From positions 473,133 to 537,132 of the forward strand of contig NZ_JANSKA010000001.1 in the NCBI RefSeq assembly GCF_024741235.1: 64,000 bases of DNA, given 5' to 3'. The position numbers and the translations under genes were made by a program. The stretch comes from Tractidigestivibacter montrealensis (lineage in GTDB: Bacteria; Actinomycetota; Coriobacteriia; Coriobacteriales; Atopobiaceae). Of the stretch, positions 18,612 to 34,400 are shown in pieces; within the stretch, counting starts at the first letter, position 1; every line of letters starts with the position of its first letter. Under the pieces are notes generated by a model, which saw nothing but the letters and a program-made list of their open reading frames with translations, had not been told where the DNA came from and searched no databases.

Positions 18612-18691
18612 ATTTATTGCGCGATATTCTTTGCCAAATCTGCGTCATCCCAGTTGGGTGATTAGTCATCAAGGAAATTCGCGCAATAAAT
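18612..18691. repeat. Isolated 13-bp inverted repeat with nested dyad
   Basis: ATTTATTGCGCGA (18612-18624) and TCGCGCAATAAAT (18679-18691) are perfect inverted copies 54 bases apart. Between them CATCCCAGTTGGGTG forms a small inner dyad. A further A/T hairpin (AGAAAAA/TTTTTCT, 18548-18567) lies nearby. The gene-free stretch 18446-18919 has no convincing open frame; these repeats are all I see in it. It could be a small RNA, a protein-binding site or a remnant of a mobile element. Confidence 0.5.
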
Positions 18692-18919
18692 GCGGCGTGG
18701 AGGAGAGATTGAGGAGGAGACATCCACCTACAGCCAAGCCTCAACGAGCGGCAAAGCGACCCCGCCCGCATCCCTGTTCTTTGTCGGTTTTTGAGAAGTC
18801 AGACGGACGATTGCGCAGGTCAAGAGTATCGCAGTTCTCAGATTCCGCTAGAGAACACCGTTTTGTGTACGGAGGACATCGCTAGGAGACAGCCGAGAGA
18901 AACGGCATCTGAGCGTGAC

Positions 18920-19264
18920 CTACTCCTCGCTGGCACGCACGGGCTCGGCGGCGTGCAGCAGGCCAACGGAGATGAGGGTGGTCACATGTTCGTCTGCCAG
19001 CGAGTAGATCACCCGACGTCCGTCTCGGCGGGCAGTCACCAACCCTCGGTCGCGCAGCAGCCGTAGCTGGTGCGATATTGCCGACTGCGAGACGGCGCAG
19101 ATCTCCTCAAGGTCAGAGACGCTCTTCTCGCCCAGCGAGAGCGCCCCCAGAATGCGGAAGCGCGTCAGGTCAGAGAGCGCGTCAAAAATCTGCGTGGCGT
19201 CATAGACCACGTCGTCGTTAGAAAGGTACTCGTCGAGAAGGCCCCTCGAGCACGCCTCATTCAT
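18920..19264 (-). CDS. SmtB/ArsR-family metal-responsive repressor
   Basis: A 114-residue winged-helix regulator. The DNA-recognition segment is AVSQSAISHQLRLLRDRGLV, and the C-terminal helix carries the alpha-5 zinc site in exact SmtB spacing: Asp91, His93, His104, Glu107 (DEHVTTLISVGLLHAAE). Cys56 in EEICAVS may add an alpha-3 ligand. It should release DNA on zinc binding and derepress the ATPase gene downstream. The ATG at 19264 follows GGGGGGAGG; an in-frame start 11 codons upstream would put that site inside the gene. It and the ATPase are separated by 583 bases and probably transcribed apart. Confidence 0.9.
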   Translation of the reverse strand: MNEACSRGLLDEYLSNDDVVYDATQIFDALSDLTRFRILGALSLGEKSVSDLEEICAVSQSAISHQLRLLRDRGLVTARRDGRRVIYSLADEHVTTLISVGLLHAAEPVRASEE

Positions 19265-19443
19265 GGGTCCTCCCCCCACCGTTGGCGGCACAATCAACTC
19301 TCATTCTGGTTCATGGTACCCGGTTACCGCTTGGCTGGCACACGAGCCCATTTGCCGTAGGTCAACAGCACGGCGGGCCAACGCATAAGACCATTATCTT
19401 TAGCCCATGGGGAAGATCGCGCTACCACACCTATTGAACTTGA

Positions 19444-19827
19444 ATGGCAGAGGAGAGCCCCACGGAGAACGGCCCCCGCTCAAAGGCTGGCTACCACGCC
19501 TACGCACAGGCATCGGTTGTCATTGGAATACTTGCCGCCTCGCTCCCGGCTGGAGTAGCAAAGATCGCGTGTTGGGTCGTCCTTCTCCCCTCCGTGCTCG
19601 CCTTCCCTTACATGACAAGAAGGTTTGACATACCCATGGGCAGCAGGCTTTTCGTGATCACGCATGCCATCTTGTACAGCCTGCTCTGGCTGCTCCTTGG
19701 CGCCAACGCACTTGGCGTCCAGCTCCCCTACGACACGCTGTACGTTGCGTGGATCGTGGTACTTCTTGGCGCAGCCTGTACGCAGGGCTTCATCAAAGCA
19801 CGCAAGCGCTCGCACACAAAACGGGCC
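19444..19827 (+). CDS. Possible small membrane protein lacking its own stop codon
   Basis: A plus-strand frame from the ATG at 19444 encodes about 128 residues with membrane-protein character: hydrophobic segments around ASVVIGILAASLPAG, IACWVVLLPSVLAFPY, LFVITHAILYSLLWLLLG and LYVAWIVVLLGAAC, then a basic tail (KARKRSHTKR). Codon use shows the G/C third-position bias of real genes. There is no stop where one is expected; the frame simply continues antisense through rpoC. No Shine-Dalgarno site is seen; a TATCTT element at 19395-19400 could drive a short-leader mRNA. It may be a gene with a lost stop, or chance. No function assigned. Confidence 0.35.
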
Positions 19828-19849
19828 CCGACGCGATGCCGGGGCCCGT
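19821..19849 (-). terminator. Rho-independent terminator after rpoC
   Basis: A 10-bp stem, ACGGGCCCCG with its complement, nine-base loop, 44 bases after the rpoC stop; the minus-strand tail is TTTGTGTG. It also overlaps the 3' end of the possible plus-strand membrane protein. Confidence 0.8.
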
Positions 19850-19893
19850 CTATCTATCTGTGCGGCAGGTTCGCCACCTGGCCCGTGCGTGGG

Positions 19894-24339
<4,446 letters not shown>

Positions 24340-24344
24340 AGTCG

Positions 24345-27866
<3,522 letters not shown>

Positions 27867-27918
27867 CAGGCTTTTCCTCCTTCAAAAGGGTGGAAGGCGG
27901 CAATTGTCGCAAACTAGT

Positions 27919-27947
27919 AATCTAGCCAAGCACACGTCTTCCGTCAA
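27919..27947 (-). promoter_or_regulatory. rpoBC promoter
   Basis: TTGACG (27942-27947), 17 bases, TAGATT (27919-27924) on the minus strand. The leader to the GTG start is about 45 bases. The rest of the gene-free stretch 27948-28195 holds palindrome copy A and the rplL terminator. Confidence 0.7.
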
Positions 27948-28097
27948 TGAAAAGTCTTGACTTACCCAGCATTTTCTATTAGATTCTCCAAGTTTTCACG
28001 CCTTTCCCGCAAAATCCACGGGACGCATGTGAAGGAATCATGATGGTCTCGGAGAACGGCCAGCCATTGGTGACAGATGCGGCGCTTGGGCATGCCG

Positions 28098-28128
28098 ATG
28101 AGACAAAGGGACAGTCCCTTTGTCTCAT
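28098..28128. repeat. 31-bp palindromic repeat, copy A
   Basis: ATGAGACAAAGGGAC, one central base (A), then its exact complement. Perfect 15-1-15 palindrome. It directly follows the T-tract of the rplL terminator (forward: palindrome, A-tract, hairpin). Same sequence at 46628 and 50711, degenerate at 29481. Behaves like a short interspersed palindrome (REP/MITE type). Confidence 0.85.
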
Positions 28129-28130
28129 AA

Positions 28131-28163
28131 GAAAAGGGGCCGAGCCATCTGGCCCGACCCCTT
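28131..28163 (-). terminator. Rho-independent terminator after rplL
   Basis: AAGGGG/CCCCTT outer stem (28134-28139 and 28158-28163) with an inner GCC/GGC pairing, followed on the minus strand by CTTTTCTTAT. It lies 33 bases past the rplL stop, separating rplJL from rpoBC. Confidence 0.75.
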
Positions 28164-28195
28164 GAACTCAAGCAGAGCGTCCGAGAAACCTGAAG

Positions 28196-28576
28196 CTACT
28201 TCAGGGTGACGGTGGCGCCGGCCTCCTCGAGCTGCTTCTTGGCGTCCTCGGCGTCCTCCTTCTTGGCACCCTCGAGCAGGACGGTAGGAGCGGACTCCAC
28301 CTTGTCCTTGGCCTCCTTGAGGCCGAGGCTGGTAAGGGCACGGACGACCTTGATGACGGCGATCTTGTTGGAGCCGAAGGAGGTCAGCTCAACGTCGAAG
28401 TTGGTCTTCTCCTCCTCCTCGGCGGCAGCAGCGCCAGCTGCGGGGGCAGCGGCAACGGCGACGGGGGCGGCGGCGGAAACGCCGAAGACGTCCTCCAGCT
28501 CGTGGACGAGCTCAGAAAGCTCGAGGGCGGGCATCTCCTTGAGGGCCTCGATGATCTCTTCCTTGGTAGCAGCCAT
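28196..28576 (-). CDS. rplL: 50S ribosomal protein L7/L12
   Basis: A 126-residue stalk protein: an N-terminal dimerisation part ([20 protein letters not shown]), a flexible alanine-rich hinge (about 33-55) and the C-terminal factor-binding domain with [20 protein letters not shown]. It recruits EF-Tu, EF-G and other GTPases. The ATG is preceded by AAAGGAGAATTAGC. It follows rplJ by 84 bases and ends with a terminator. Confidence 0.98.
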   Translation of the reverse strand: MAATKEEIIEALKEMPALELSELVHELEDVFGVSAAAPVAVAAAPAAGAAAAEEEEKTNFDVELTSFGSNKIAVIKVVRALTSLGLKEAKDKVESAPTVLLEGAKKEDAEDAKKQLEEAGATVTLK

Positions 28577-28660
28577 GCTAATTCTCCTTTGCGTTGGGGC
28601 ACCTCATGTGCCCTCAGGTTTTTCTGGTAATGCCGGTAGTGCGTGTAGTGCAGCAGGGCG

Positions 28661-29179
28661 CTAGGCGGCCTGCTTGTCGGCGACCGCCTGCAGCGCGGTG
28701 ACGAGGCCCCTGGCGGGACCAGCGCACACCTGCGCAATGCCGGAGAGCGGGCTGCCAATGACGTACACGAGCTTGGCGAGCAGCTCGTCGCGGGACGGGA
28801 GCTCGGCGTATGCGAGAGCCTCCTCGGCCGAAATGGCCTTGCCGTCGGCGATGCCACCCAGGATCTGCATCTTCTTGAGCTTGTCGGCCTCCTGCTTCAG
28901 GACCTTGGCGGCCTCGACAGGATCCTTCTCGTAGAAGACGTAGGCGCAGGTGCCCTTGAGCATGTCGTCGATGTTGGGCATCTCGGCCTCATTGAGGGCA
29001 ATGCGCACGATGTTGTTCTTGTAGACCTTCATGTGTGCGTTGGCCTCGCGCAGGGCGCGACGGAGCTCCTGGGCCTCCTTGACGGTGAGGCCGCGGTAGT
29101 CGACGACAAAGACACCCTTGGAGGCCTCGATTGAACCCTTGACCTTCTCGAGCATGTCGATGTTGGACTGTGCTGGCAT
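28661..29179 (-). CDS. rplJ: 50S ribosomal protein L10
   Basis: A 172-residue protein with the rRNA-binding N-terminal domain (GVFVVDYRGLTVKEAQELRR) and a C-terminal helix for L7/L12 dimers. Its level is usually set by binding of the L10(L12) complex to its own mRNA leader, and such a leader is recognisable here (29180-29392). ATG at 29179 after AGGAGGTGTTCAC. Confidence 0.97.
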   Translation of the reverse strand: MPAQSNIDMLEKVKGSIEASKGVFVVDYRGLTVKEAQELRRALREANAHMKVYKNNIVRIALNEAEMPNIDDMLKGTCAYVFYEKDPVEAAKVLKQEADKLKKMQILGGIADGKAISAEEALAYAELPSRDELLAKLVYVIGSPLSGIAQVCAGPARGLVTALQAVADKQAA

Positions 29180-29392
29180 GTGAACACCTCCTTCTCATGC
29201 GTTTCCGGGCACGATCCGCCGACGCGGCGGGCCCCTCGCATGAGAGGGCCCCGCTTGGCGCAGCCAAACGGGGCCTCATAGGTTCATAGCTGAGACCACC
29301 TCGGCAGGCGGGTTTCCCCTTTGAGCCCTAAGGCACCGGCTGTCTTTGGCAGCGGGACGTGCAACGTGTGCAATGCAGGATAAAAACCTACA
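29180..29392 (-). promoter_or_regulatory. L10 leader of the rplJL mRNA
   Basis: The minus-strand leader contains the L10-leader hallmarks CTGCCAAAGACAGCCGGTGC (about 29334-29353) and CCTGCCGAGGTGG (about 29296-29308), joined by a short hairpin arm. After it comes a strong hairpin with GGCCCCG/CGGGGCC and TTGGC/GCCAA arms (29247-29275) that could act as an attenuator. By homology L10-L12 binds this RNA and lowers expression. The gene-free stretch 29180-29564 is filled by this leader, its promoter, palindrome copy B and the rplA terminator. Confidence 0.82.
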
Positions 29393-29398
29393 GCGGCT

Positions 29399-29428
29399 AT
29401 TCTTGCACGCTAGATACCCGCGCGTCAA
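29399..29428 (-). promoter_or_regulatory. rplJL promoter
   Basis: TTGACG (29423-29428), 18 bases, AAGAAT (29399-29404) on the minus strand, just upstream of the L10 leader. Supports rplJL being transcribed apart from rplKA. Confidence 0.55.
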
Positions 29429-29480
29429 GACGCCCAGGCAAGACACGCCATCGACACATAAGCGCCCGGGATTGCATGCG

Positions 29481-29511
29481 ATGAGACAAAGGGACAATCC
29501 CCTCGTCTTAT
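29481..29511. repeat. 31-bp palindromic repeat, copy B (degenerate)
   Basis: The left arm ATGAGACAAAGGGAC is intact; the right arm ATCCCCTCGTCTTAT differs from the perfect complement at four positions. Like copies A and C it abuts the T-tract of a terminator, here that of rplA. Confidence 0.75.
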
Positions 29512-29540
29512 AAAAATAGCCCCGCTCGGGTGAGCGGGGC
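29512..29540 (-). terminator. Rho-independent terminator after rplA
   Basis: GCCCCGCTC (29519-29527) pairs with GAGCGGGGC (29532-29540) around a four-base loop, followed on the minus strand by TATTTTTATAAG. It lies 24 bases after the rplA stop. Confidence 0.88.
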
Positions 29541-29564
29541 TTGCGTACCACTATGCGGCTGGAG

Positions 29565-30272
29565 CTAGTCCTCCATGAAGTCGCGGGTCTTGGTGGTGTC
29601 GACCTTGATGCCAGGGCCCATGGTGGTGGAAATCACGATGGACTTGACATACTTGCCCTTGGCGCTCGAGGGCTTGACGCGCAGCAGCTCGGTGAGGAGC
29701 GCGCCGTAGTTCTCGACAAGCGCCTTGACGTCGAAGGACGCCTTACCCATGGGGACGTGGCAGATGCCGTAGCGGTCGGCACGATACTCGACGCGACCGG
29801 CCTTGAGCTCCTTGACCATCTTCTCGACATCCATGGTCACGGTACCCAGCTTGGGGTTAGGCATGAGGCCGCGGGGGCCGAGGATACGGCCGAGACGGCC
29901 GACCTTGCCCATGAGGTTGGGCGTGGCGATGACGGCGTCGAAGTTGATGTTGCCCTTCTGGACCTCCTCGATGAGGTCGTCGGAGCCGACGATGTCGGCG
30001 CCGGCAGCCTCGGCCTCGGCGGCCTTGGCGCCCTCGGCAAAGACGGCAACGCGAACGGTCTTGCCAGTACCGTTGGGCAGCGAGATGGAGCCACGAATGT
30101 TCTGATCGGCCTTGCGGGTGTCGACGCCCAGGCGAATGGCGACCTCGACGGTCTCGTCGAACTTAGCGGAGGAGAGCTCCTTGGCGAGCGTCATGGCCTC
30201 CTTGGGCGAGTAGACCTTGCCAGCCTCAACCTTGGCGGCAGCGGCGTTATAGTTCTTTCCGTGCTTTGGCAT
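29565..30272 (-). CDS. rplA: 50S ribosomal protein L1
   Basis: A 235-residue protein starting [20 protein letters not shown], with [20 protein letters not shown], the L1 signature. L1 forms the mobile stalk that moves E-site tRNA and is often an autoregulator of rplKA. The ATG at 30272 follows AGGAGG at six bases; 13 further codons upstream are not L1-like. A GCGCCCC/GGGGCGC hairpin (30345-30362) lies between rplK and rplA. Confidence 0.97.
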   Translation of the reverse strand: MPKHGKNYNAAAAKVEAGKVYSPKEAMTLAKELSSAKFDETVEVAIRLGVDTRKADQNIRGSISLPNGTGKTVRVAVFAEGAKAAEAEAAGADIVGSDDLIEEVQKGNINFDAVIATPNLMGKVGRLGRILGPRGLMPNPKLGTVTMDVEKMVKELKAGRVEYRADRYGICHVPMGKASFDVKALVENYGALLTELLRVKPSSAKGKYVKSIVISTTMGPGIKVDTTKTRDFMED

Positions 30273-30379
30273 GTGATACCTCCTGTGGTCAACGGGCTTT
30301 GGCCCTCCCACATAGTTGGCGGCAAGCCCGCCATATCCTGAGAGGCGCCCCGTAAGGGGCGCATGGTGCCTAGTTGGTA

Positions 30380-30811
30380 CTAGTCCTCGGCGATGGTGAC
30401 GCCCATGGAGCGAGCGGTGCCGGCGACGATCTTCTTGGCGGCCTCGATGTCGTTGGCGTTGAGGTCCGGCATCTTGATCTGAGCGATCTTGGTGAGCTGC
30501 TCCTGGGTAAGCTGGCCGACCTTGTCGCGCTGAGGAACGCCGGAGCCGCTCTTCAGGCCAAGCTCCTTCTTGATGAGGTGGGCCGCAGGCGGGGTCTTGG
30601 TCACGAAGTCAAAGGTGCGGTCCTCGTAGACGGTGATCTCGACGGGGATGATGTCGCCGGCCTGATCCTTGGTGGCAGCGTTGAAGGCCTGGCAGAACTG
30701 CATGATGTTGACCTGGGCAGCACCAAGGGCGGGACCAACGGGAGGCGCGGGGTTGGCTGCGCCAGCCGGAATCTGGAGCTTGATAAAGTGAGTGACCTTC
30801 TTCTTGGGCAT
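30380..30811 (-). CDS. rplK: 50S ribosomal protein L11
   Basis: A 143-residue protein starting [20 protein letters not shown] and containing [20 protein letters not shown], the proline switch of L11. It forms the GTPase-associated centre and is needed for RelA activation and thiostrepton binding. ATG at 30811 after AGGAATATC. Follows nusG by 90 bases. Confidence 0.98.
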   Translation of the reverse strand: MPKKKVTHFIKLQIPAGAANPAPPVGPALGAAQVNIMQFCQAFNAATKDQAGDIIPVEITVYEDRTFDFVTKTPPAAHLIKKELGLKSGSGVPQRDKVGQLTQEQLTKIAQIKMPDLNANDIEAAKKIVAGTARSMGVTIAED

Positions 30812-30901
30812 GATATTCCTCCTGGAGAGCGTGCTTTGTATCTATCTTCACGCAGGCGCCCGAGAAGCCATCCTCACCGATACGGGACCTGCCAGAAGTT
30901 C

Positions 30902-31453
30902 CTAGCTGATGACAGAGATCTGGTCAAGCGTGAGCTCGACGGGGGTCTCGCGGCCAAAGATCATGAGCATGACCTTGACCTTGCCTGCCTCGGCGTTGAC
31001 CTCGGAGACCTGGCCGTCGAAATCTGCAAGGGGACCAGAGAGAACGCGCACGGACATGCCGGGCTCGATGTTGGTCGAGGTGCGCTTGGGGGTGGGAGTG
31101 GCCGCACTGGTGCGCACGCCACCACGACGCATGATCTTGTCGAACTCGTCGCGACGGAGCGGCGTGGGCTTGCCGTCAAGGCCAACAAAGCCAGTGACGC
31201 CGGGCGTGTTACGCACGACGGCCCAGGTGTTATCGTCTACCTCCATGCGAACGAGGACGTAGCCCGGGAAGACCTTGGCCTCCTTGGTCTCGCGCTTGCC
31301 GCCGTCCTTGACTTCGGTGACCTCCTCGGTCGGAATCTGAATGTCCACGACCTTGTCGCCAATGCCATAGGTCTCGATGCGGTGCTCAAGATCGGTCTTG
31401 ACCTTGTTCTCGTACCCGGAGTACGTGTGAATGACGTACCAGCGCTTAGCCAT
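30902..31453 (-). CDS. nusG: Transcription termination/antitermination factor NusG
   Basis: A 183-residue NusG: the NGN domain starts MAKRWYVIHTYSGYENKVKT with FPGYVLVRMEVDDNTWAVVR, and the C-terminal KOW domain is VRVLSGPLADFDGQVSEVNA. It binds the RNA polymerase clamp and couples it to Rho or to the ribosome through S10. Three bases separate it from secE, so the two are coupled as usual. Confidence 0.97.
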   Translation of the reverse strand: MAKRWYVIHTYSGYENKVKTDLEHRIETYGIGDKVVDIQIPTEEVTEVKDGGKRETKEAKVFPGYVLVRMEVDDNTWAVVRNTPGVTGFVGLDGKPTPLRRDEFDKIMRRGGVRTSAATPTPKRTSTNIEPGMSVRVLSGPLADFDGQVSEVNAEAGKVKVMLMIFGRETPVELTLDQISVIS

Positions 31454-31456
31454 GGC

Positions 31457-31855
31457 CTATGCCCCCAAACTCGTGTAGCCAACGAGCAAGGCCACGATGC
31501 CGGTGTCGACAAGCCAGAGAGCAATGCCAAAGACCACGAGAGAGACGATAACGGCAACAGAGTAGTTGCGGAGCTCGTCCTTCGAGGGCCACACGACACG
31601 CTTCATCTCGGTGCGCACAGCGGCAAAGTAGTTGCTGATGCGCTTGCCAAGACCCGGCTTCTTGTTGCTCGCCTTTGCAGGCTTGTTCTGCTTCTCGGGC
31701 GCCTTGGCAGTGGCAGCAGCCGCCTGCTTACTTGCGCCCTCAGCCTTCTGGGGCTTCGAGGAAGCGGCAGAGGCAGCCTGAGCGGCCTCGCGCTCGGCGC
31801 GCTTCTGGGCACGCGCCTTGCGGACACTCCTCTTGTTCCTGTCCTTGTTCGGCAT
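31457..31855 (-). CDS. secE: Preprotein translocase subunit SecE
   Basis: A 132-residue SecE. The C-terminal half is typical: FAAVRTEMKRVVWPSKDELR followed by one membrane helix (VAVIVSLVVFGIALWLVDTG). The first 70 residues are an alanine/lysine/glutamine-rich, probably disordered, cytoplasmic extension, longer than in most bacteria. SecE clamps SecY in the translocon. Lies between tRNA-Trp and nusG; GGAGTCGCGAG precedes the start. Confidence 0.93.
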   Translation of the reverse strand: MPNKDRNKRSVRKARAQKRAEREAAQAASAASSKPQKAEGASKQAAAATAKAPEKQNKPAKASNKKPGLGKRISNYFAAVRTEMKRVVWPSKDELRNYSVAVIVSLVVFGIALWLVDTGIVALLVGYTSLGA

Positions 31856-31928
31856 CCTCGCGACTCCTAAAAGACTGGCCTTTACATGGAAACCGGCTAA
31901 CCCCGAAGGGAAAGCCGGTGGGAAATTC

Positions 31929-32004
31929 TGGCACGCCAGGAAGGACTCGAACCCTCAACACTCGGTTTTGGAGACCGATGCTCTACCAATTGAACTACTG
32001 GCGT
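31929..32004 (-). tRNA. tRNA-Trp (CCA)
   Basis: A 76-base cloverleaf on the minus strand with 7-bp acceptor ACGCCAG/CTGGCGT, anticodon loop CTCCAAA (anticodon CCA), T-loop TTCGAGT and encoded 3' CCA. It lies between rpmG and secE, as in many bacteria. Confidence 0.97.
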
Positions 32005-32021
32005 GTGTGGACCCACCTAGT

Positions 32022-32171
32022 TTAGCGGGTCTCGCGGTGAAGCGTGTGCTTACGGCACCACGGACAATACTTCTTCATCTCAAGACGATCAGGGGTGTTC
32101 GCCTTGTTCTTGGTCGTGGTGTAGTTGCGGCGCTTGCACTCGGTGCATGCAAGTGTAACAAGTGTACGCAT
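32022..32171 (-). CDS. rpmG: 50S ribosomal protein L33, zinc-binding form
   Basis: A 49-residue protein reading [20 protein letters not shown], with zinc ligands in CTEC and CPWC, so the C+ form. L33 is near the E site. The ATG at 32171 follows GGAGGATTC. It sits 17 bases upstream of tRNA-Trp on the same transcript, driven by the promoter at 32231-32260, and heads the rpmG-trnW-secE-nusG-rplKA unit. Confidence 0.95.
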   Translation of the reverse strand: MRTLVTLACTECKRRNYTTTKNKANTPDRLEMKKYCPWCRKHTLHRETR

Positions 32172-32230
32172 GAATCCTCCTGAGACACCATGTCACTTCG
32201 AGGCCATCCTCGAAGATGGCGCGGTGGAGA

Positions 32231-32260
32231 ACGTTACCATTACCTAACGCTTCCTGTCAA
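32231..32260 (-). promoter_or_regulatory. Promoter for rpmG-secE-nusG-rplKA
   Basis: Perfect TTGACA (32255-32260), 18 bases, TAACGT (32231-32236) on the minus strand, about 60 bases before rpmG. Confidence 0.65.
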
Positions 32261-32378
32261 GTTAACGTCCATTCTGTGGATTACCTCACATAACATCCAC
32301 GCGATAGGTAGTCCTGCTTGCACGATGGAAGCGCTGAGAAACGCGTGGCCCAGAGCCTTTAGGCGCGAATCTCAAGAG

Positions 32379-32411
32379 AAGGGCCCGACACCCTTGCGGA
32401 TGCCGGGCCTT
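32379..32411 (-). terminator. Probable terminator after tuf
   Basis: AAGGGCCCG pairs with CGGGCCTT with one bulged base, 21 bases past the tuf stop. The tail, TTCTCTTGAG, is only moderately T-rich. The rest of 32261-32378 shows nothing further. Confidence 0.55.
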
Positions 32412-32431
32412 GAGGTCACTTCAAAGAGAAG

Positions 32432-33637
32432 TTACTCGACAATCGTGGAGACACGACCATCGCCGACGGTGTGACCGCCCTCGCGGATAGCGAAGCGCAG
32501 GCCCTCCTCCATAGCGATGGGGTGGATGAGCTCGCACGCGATGGTGACGTGGTCGCCGGGCATAGCCATCTCGACCTTGTTGCCATCCTTGTCGGTGAGC
32601 TCGGTGATGTCACCAGTCACGTCAGTGGTGCGGAAGTAGAACTGGGGACGATAGCCGGAGAAGAACGGGGTGTGACGGCCACCCTCCTCCTTGGTGAGGA
32701 CGTAAATCTCGCCGGTGAACTTGGTGTGCGGGGTAACCGAACCGGGCTTGCAGAGAACCTGGCCACGCTCGATGTCCTCGCGCTTGATGCCACGGAGCAG
32801 GATGCCCACGTTGTCGCCAGCCTCGCAGAAGTCCAGCGTCTTGCGGAACATCTCGATGCCGGTAGCGACGGAGGTCTGAGTGGGCTTGATGCCAACGATC
32901 TCAACGGGCTCGTTGAGCTTGAGCTCGCCGCGCTCGACACGGCCGGTAGCGACGGTACCGCGGCCGGAGATGGTCATGACATCCTCGACGGCCATCAGGA
33001 ACGGCTTCTCGTTGTCACGAGCAGGCGTGGGAATGTAGGAGTCAACGGTGTGCATGAGCTCGATGATGGAATCAACCCACTTCTGCTCGCCGTTGAGGGC
33101 GCCGAGAGCGGAGCCACGGATAATCGGGGTGTTGTCGCCGTCGTAGCCATACTCGGAGAGCAGGTCGCGGGTCTCCATCTCGACCAGGTCGATGAGCTCC
33201 TCGTCGTCGACCATGTCGCACTTGTTCAGGAAGACGATGATGTACTTAACGCCGACCTGACGGGCAAGCAGGATGTGCTCGCGGGTCTGGGCCATGGGGC
33301 CGTCGGTAGCGGCGATAACGAGGATGGCGCCATCCATCTGAGCAGCGCCGGAAATCATGTTCTTGACGTAGTCGGCGTGGCCGGGGCAGTCAACGTGAGC
33401 GTAGTGGCGCTCCCAGGTCTCATACTCGACGTGAGCAACGGAGATGGTAATGCCGCGCTGACGCTCCTCGGGAGCCTTGTCGATGTTCTCGAAGGCGGTG
33501 TACTCAGCCTTGCAGTCCTCGGTCTCGGAGAGAACCTTGGTGATGGCCGCGGTCAGCGTAGTCTTGCCGTGGTCGACGTGACCAATGGTACCGATGTTTA
33601 CGTGCGGCTTAGAACGATCGAACTTCTCCTTGGCCAT
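32432..33637 (-). CDS. tuf: Elongation factor Tu
   Basis: A 401-residue GTPase starting [20 protein letters not shown], with G1 GHVDHGKT (19-26), [20 protein letters not shown] and NKCDMVDD. It delivers aminoacyl-tRNA to the ribosome. The ATG at 33637 is seven bases after AAGGAGG. It is the only tuf in the window and is not beside fusA; it sits downstream of a tRNA cluster, like tufB of Escherichia coli. A perfect GCGGCGC/GCGCCGC hairpin (33708-33725) between tRNA-Met and tuf may be an RNA-processing signal. Confidence 0.98.
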   Translation of the reverse strand: MAKEKFDRSKPHVNIGTIGHVDHGKTTLTAAITKVLSETEDCKAEYTAFENIDKAPEERQRGITISVAHVEYETWERHYAHVDCPGHADYVKNMISGAAQMDGAILVIAATDGPMAQTREHILLARQVGVKYIIVFLNKCDMVDDEELIDLVEMETRDLLSEYGYDGDNTPIIRGSALGALNGEQKWVDSIIELMHTVDSYIPTPARDNEKPFLMAVEDVMTISGRGTVATGRVERGELKLNEPVEIVGIKPTQTSVATGIEMFRKTLDFCEAGDNVGILLRGIKREDIERGQVLCKPGSVTPHTKFTGEIYVLTKEEGGRHTPFFSGYRPQFYFRTTDVTGDITELTDKDGNKVEMAMPGDHVTIACELIHPIAMEEGLRFAIREGGHTVGDGRVSTIVE

Positions 33638-33734
33638 TGCCAATCCTCCTTTTGGAACGAACCTCTCCGGCCATTCCATGGTACAGAAATACGCCTATTT
33701 ATGCTCAGCGGCGCCGAAGCGCCGCAGAAAAGCC

Positions 33735-33811
33735 TGGTACCGGTGACTGGATTCGAACCAGTGACATCGCGGGTATGAGCCGCGTGCTCTAACCAGCTGA
33801 GCTACACCGGC
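33735..33811 (-). tRNA. tRNA-Met (CAT), elongator type
   Basis: A 77-base cloverleaf with acceptor GCCGGTG, anticodon CAT in GGCTCATACCC, T-loop TTCGAAT and encoded CCA. The first acceptor pair and D-arm are those of elongator Met rather than initiator tRNA. In enterobacteria a glycine tRNA holds a place in this cluster. Confidence 0.92.
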
Positions 33812-33833
33812 ATGGAGCCGTGCACTTGAAAAA

Positions 33834-33909
33834 TGGAGCCCGCGACCGGATTCGAACCGGTGACCTCTTCGTTACCAACGAAGTGCTCTACCGACTGAGC
33901 TACACGGGC
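33834..33909 (-). tRNA. tRNA-Thr (GGT)
   Basis: A 76-base cloverleaf with acceptor GCCCGTG, anticodon stem-loop CTTCG-TTGGTAA-CGAAG (anticodon GGT), and encoded CCA. One base separates it from the tRNA-Tyr. Confidence 0.96.
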
Positions 33910-33910
33910 A

Positions 33911-33994
33911 TGGTGGGGATGCTTGGACTCGAACCAAGGAACCCAGAGGGAGCGGATTTACAGTCCGCCGCAGTTGCCGCTGTGCCACATCCCC
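33911..33994 (-). tRNA. tRNA-Tyr (GTA)
   Basis: An 84-base class II tRNA with a long variable arm, acceptor GGGGATG, anticodon GTA in GGACTGTAAATCC, and encoded CCA. It is the first tRNA behind the consensus promoter at 34043-34071. Confidence 0.96.
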
Positions 33995-34042
33995 ATTCCG
34001 TTTTCAAGTACCGCACGGGGCGAACCCCCTGCAGCGGAGTGA

Positions 34043-34071
34043 ATAATACGACGTGGAAATAATCCTGTCAA
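34043..34071 (-). promoter_or_regulatory. Consensus promoter of the tRNA-Tyr-Thr-Met-tuf unit
   Basis: TTGACA (34066-34071), 17 bases, TATTAT (34043-34048): the best promoter match in the window, fitting high-level expression of tRNA and EF-Tu. Confidence 0.82.
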
Positions 34072-34214
34072 CGCGTACCCCGGTACCGGGCGTATCTACC
34101 CCACGATTCCCGCACAATTCGCGCAAACTCGCAGGTAGATCTAGTGGGCTACATGACTGTCACCGCATGGCGATGGGCCTTGGGAGCACCTTCTTGCACC
34201 TGCGGGCCTACCGC

Positions 34215-34258
34215 TTACAAAAGAAATTCGGCCGGAGGCAGCTGTCTCCGGCCGGAAG
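34215..34258 (-). terminator. Terminator after tRNA-Thr (TGT)
   Basis: GGCCGGAG and CTCCGGCC form an 8-bp stem (34230-34251) extended by TTC/GGA, followed on the minus strand by ATTTCTTTTGT. It lies just past the tRNA, so tRNA-Thr(TGT) is a transcript of its own. Confidence 0.8.
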
Positions 34259-34263
34259 GTTTC

Positions 34264-34338
34264 TGGAGCCGGTAGAGGGAGTCGAACCCACAACCCACGG
34301 TTTACAAAACCGTTGCTCTGCCATTGAGCCATACCGGC
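34264..34338 (-). tRNA. tRNA-Thr (TGT)
   Basis: A 75-base cloverleaf with acceptor GCCGGTA, anticodon loop TTTGTAA (anticodon TGT), and encoded CCA. A TATCAT element (34348-34353) just upstream is a possible -10. Together with the other tRNAs it resembles thrU-tyrU-thrT ahead of tufB. Confidence 0.95.
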
Positions 34339-34400
34339 GGTGAGGACATGATAGCGTGTTTGGACCAATCTGGCACGCGAGGGGGACAGAAGGCCTGCCC

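Noticed and set aside
18442..18885. Short open frames in the gene-free stretch upstream of the ATPase gene
   Set aside because: Low-complexity translations, no ribosome binding sites, and they cross the inverted-repeat structure.
28098..28128. Palindrome copy A as a stand-alone terminator
   Set aside because: There is no U-tract of its own, and a proper terminator lies directly beside it; classed as an interspersed repeat.
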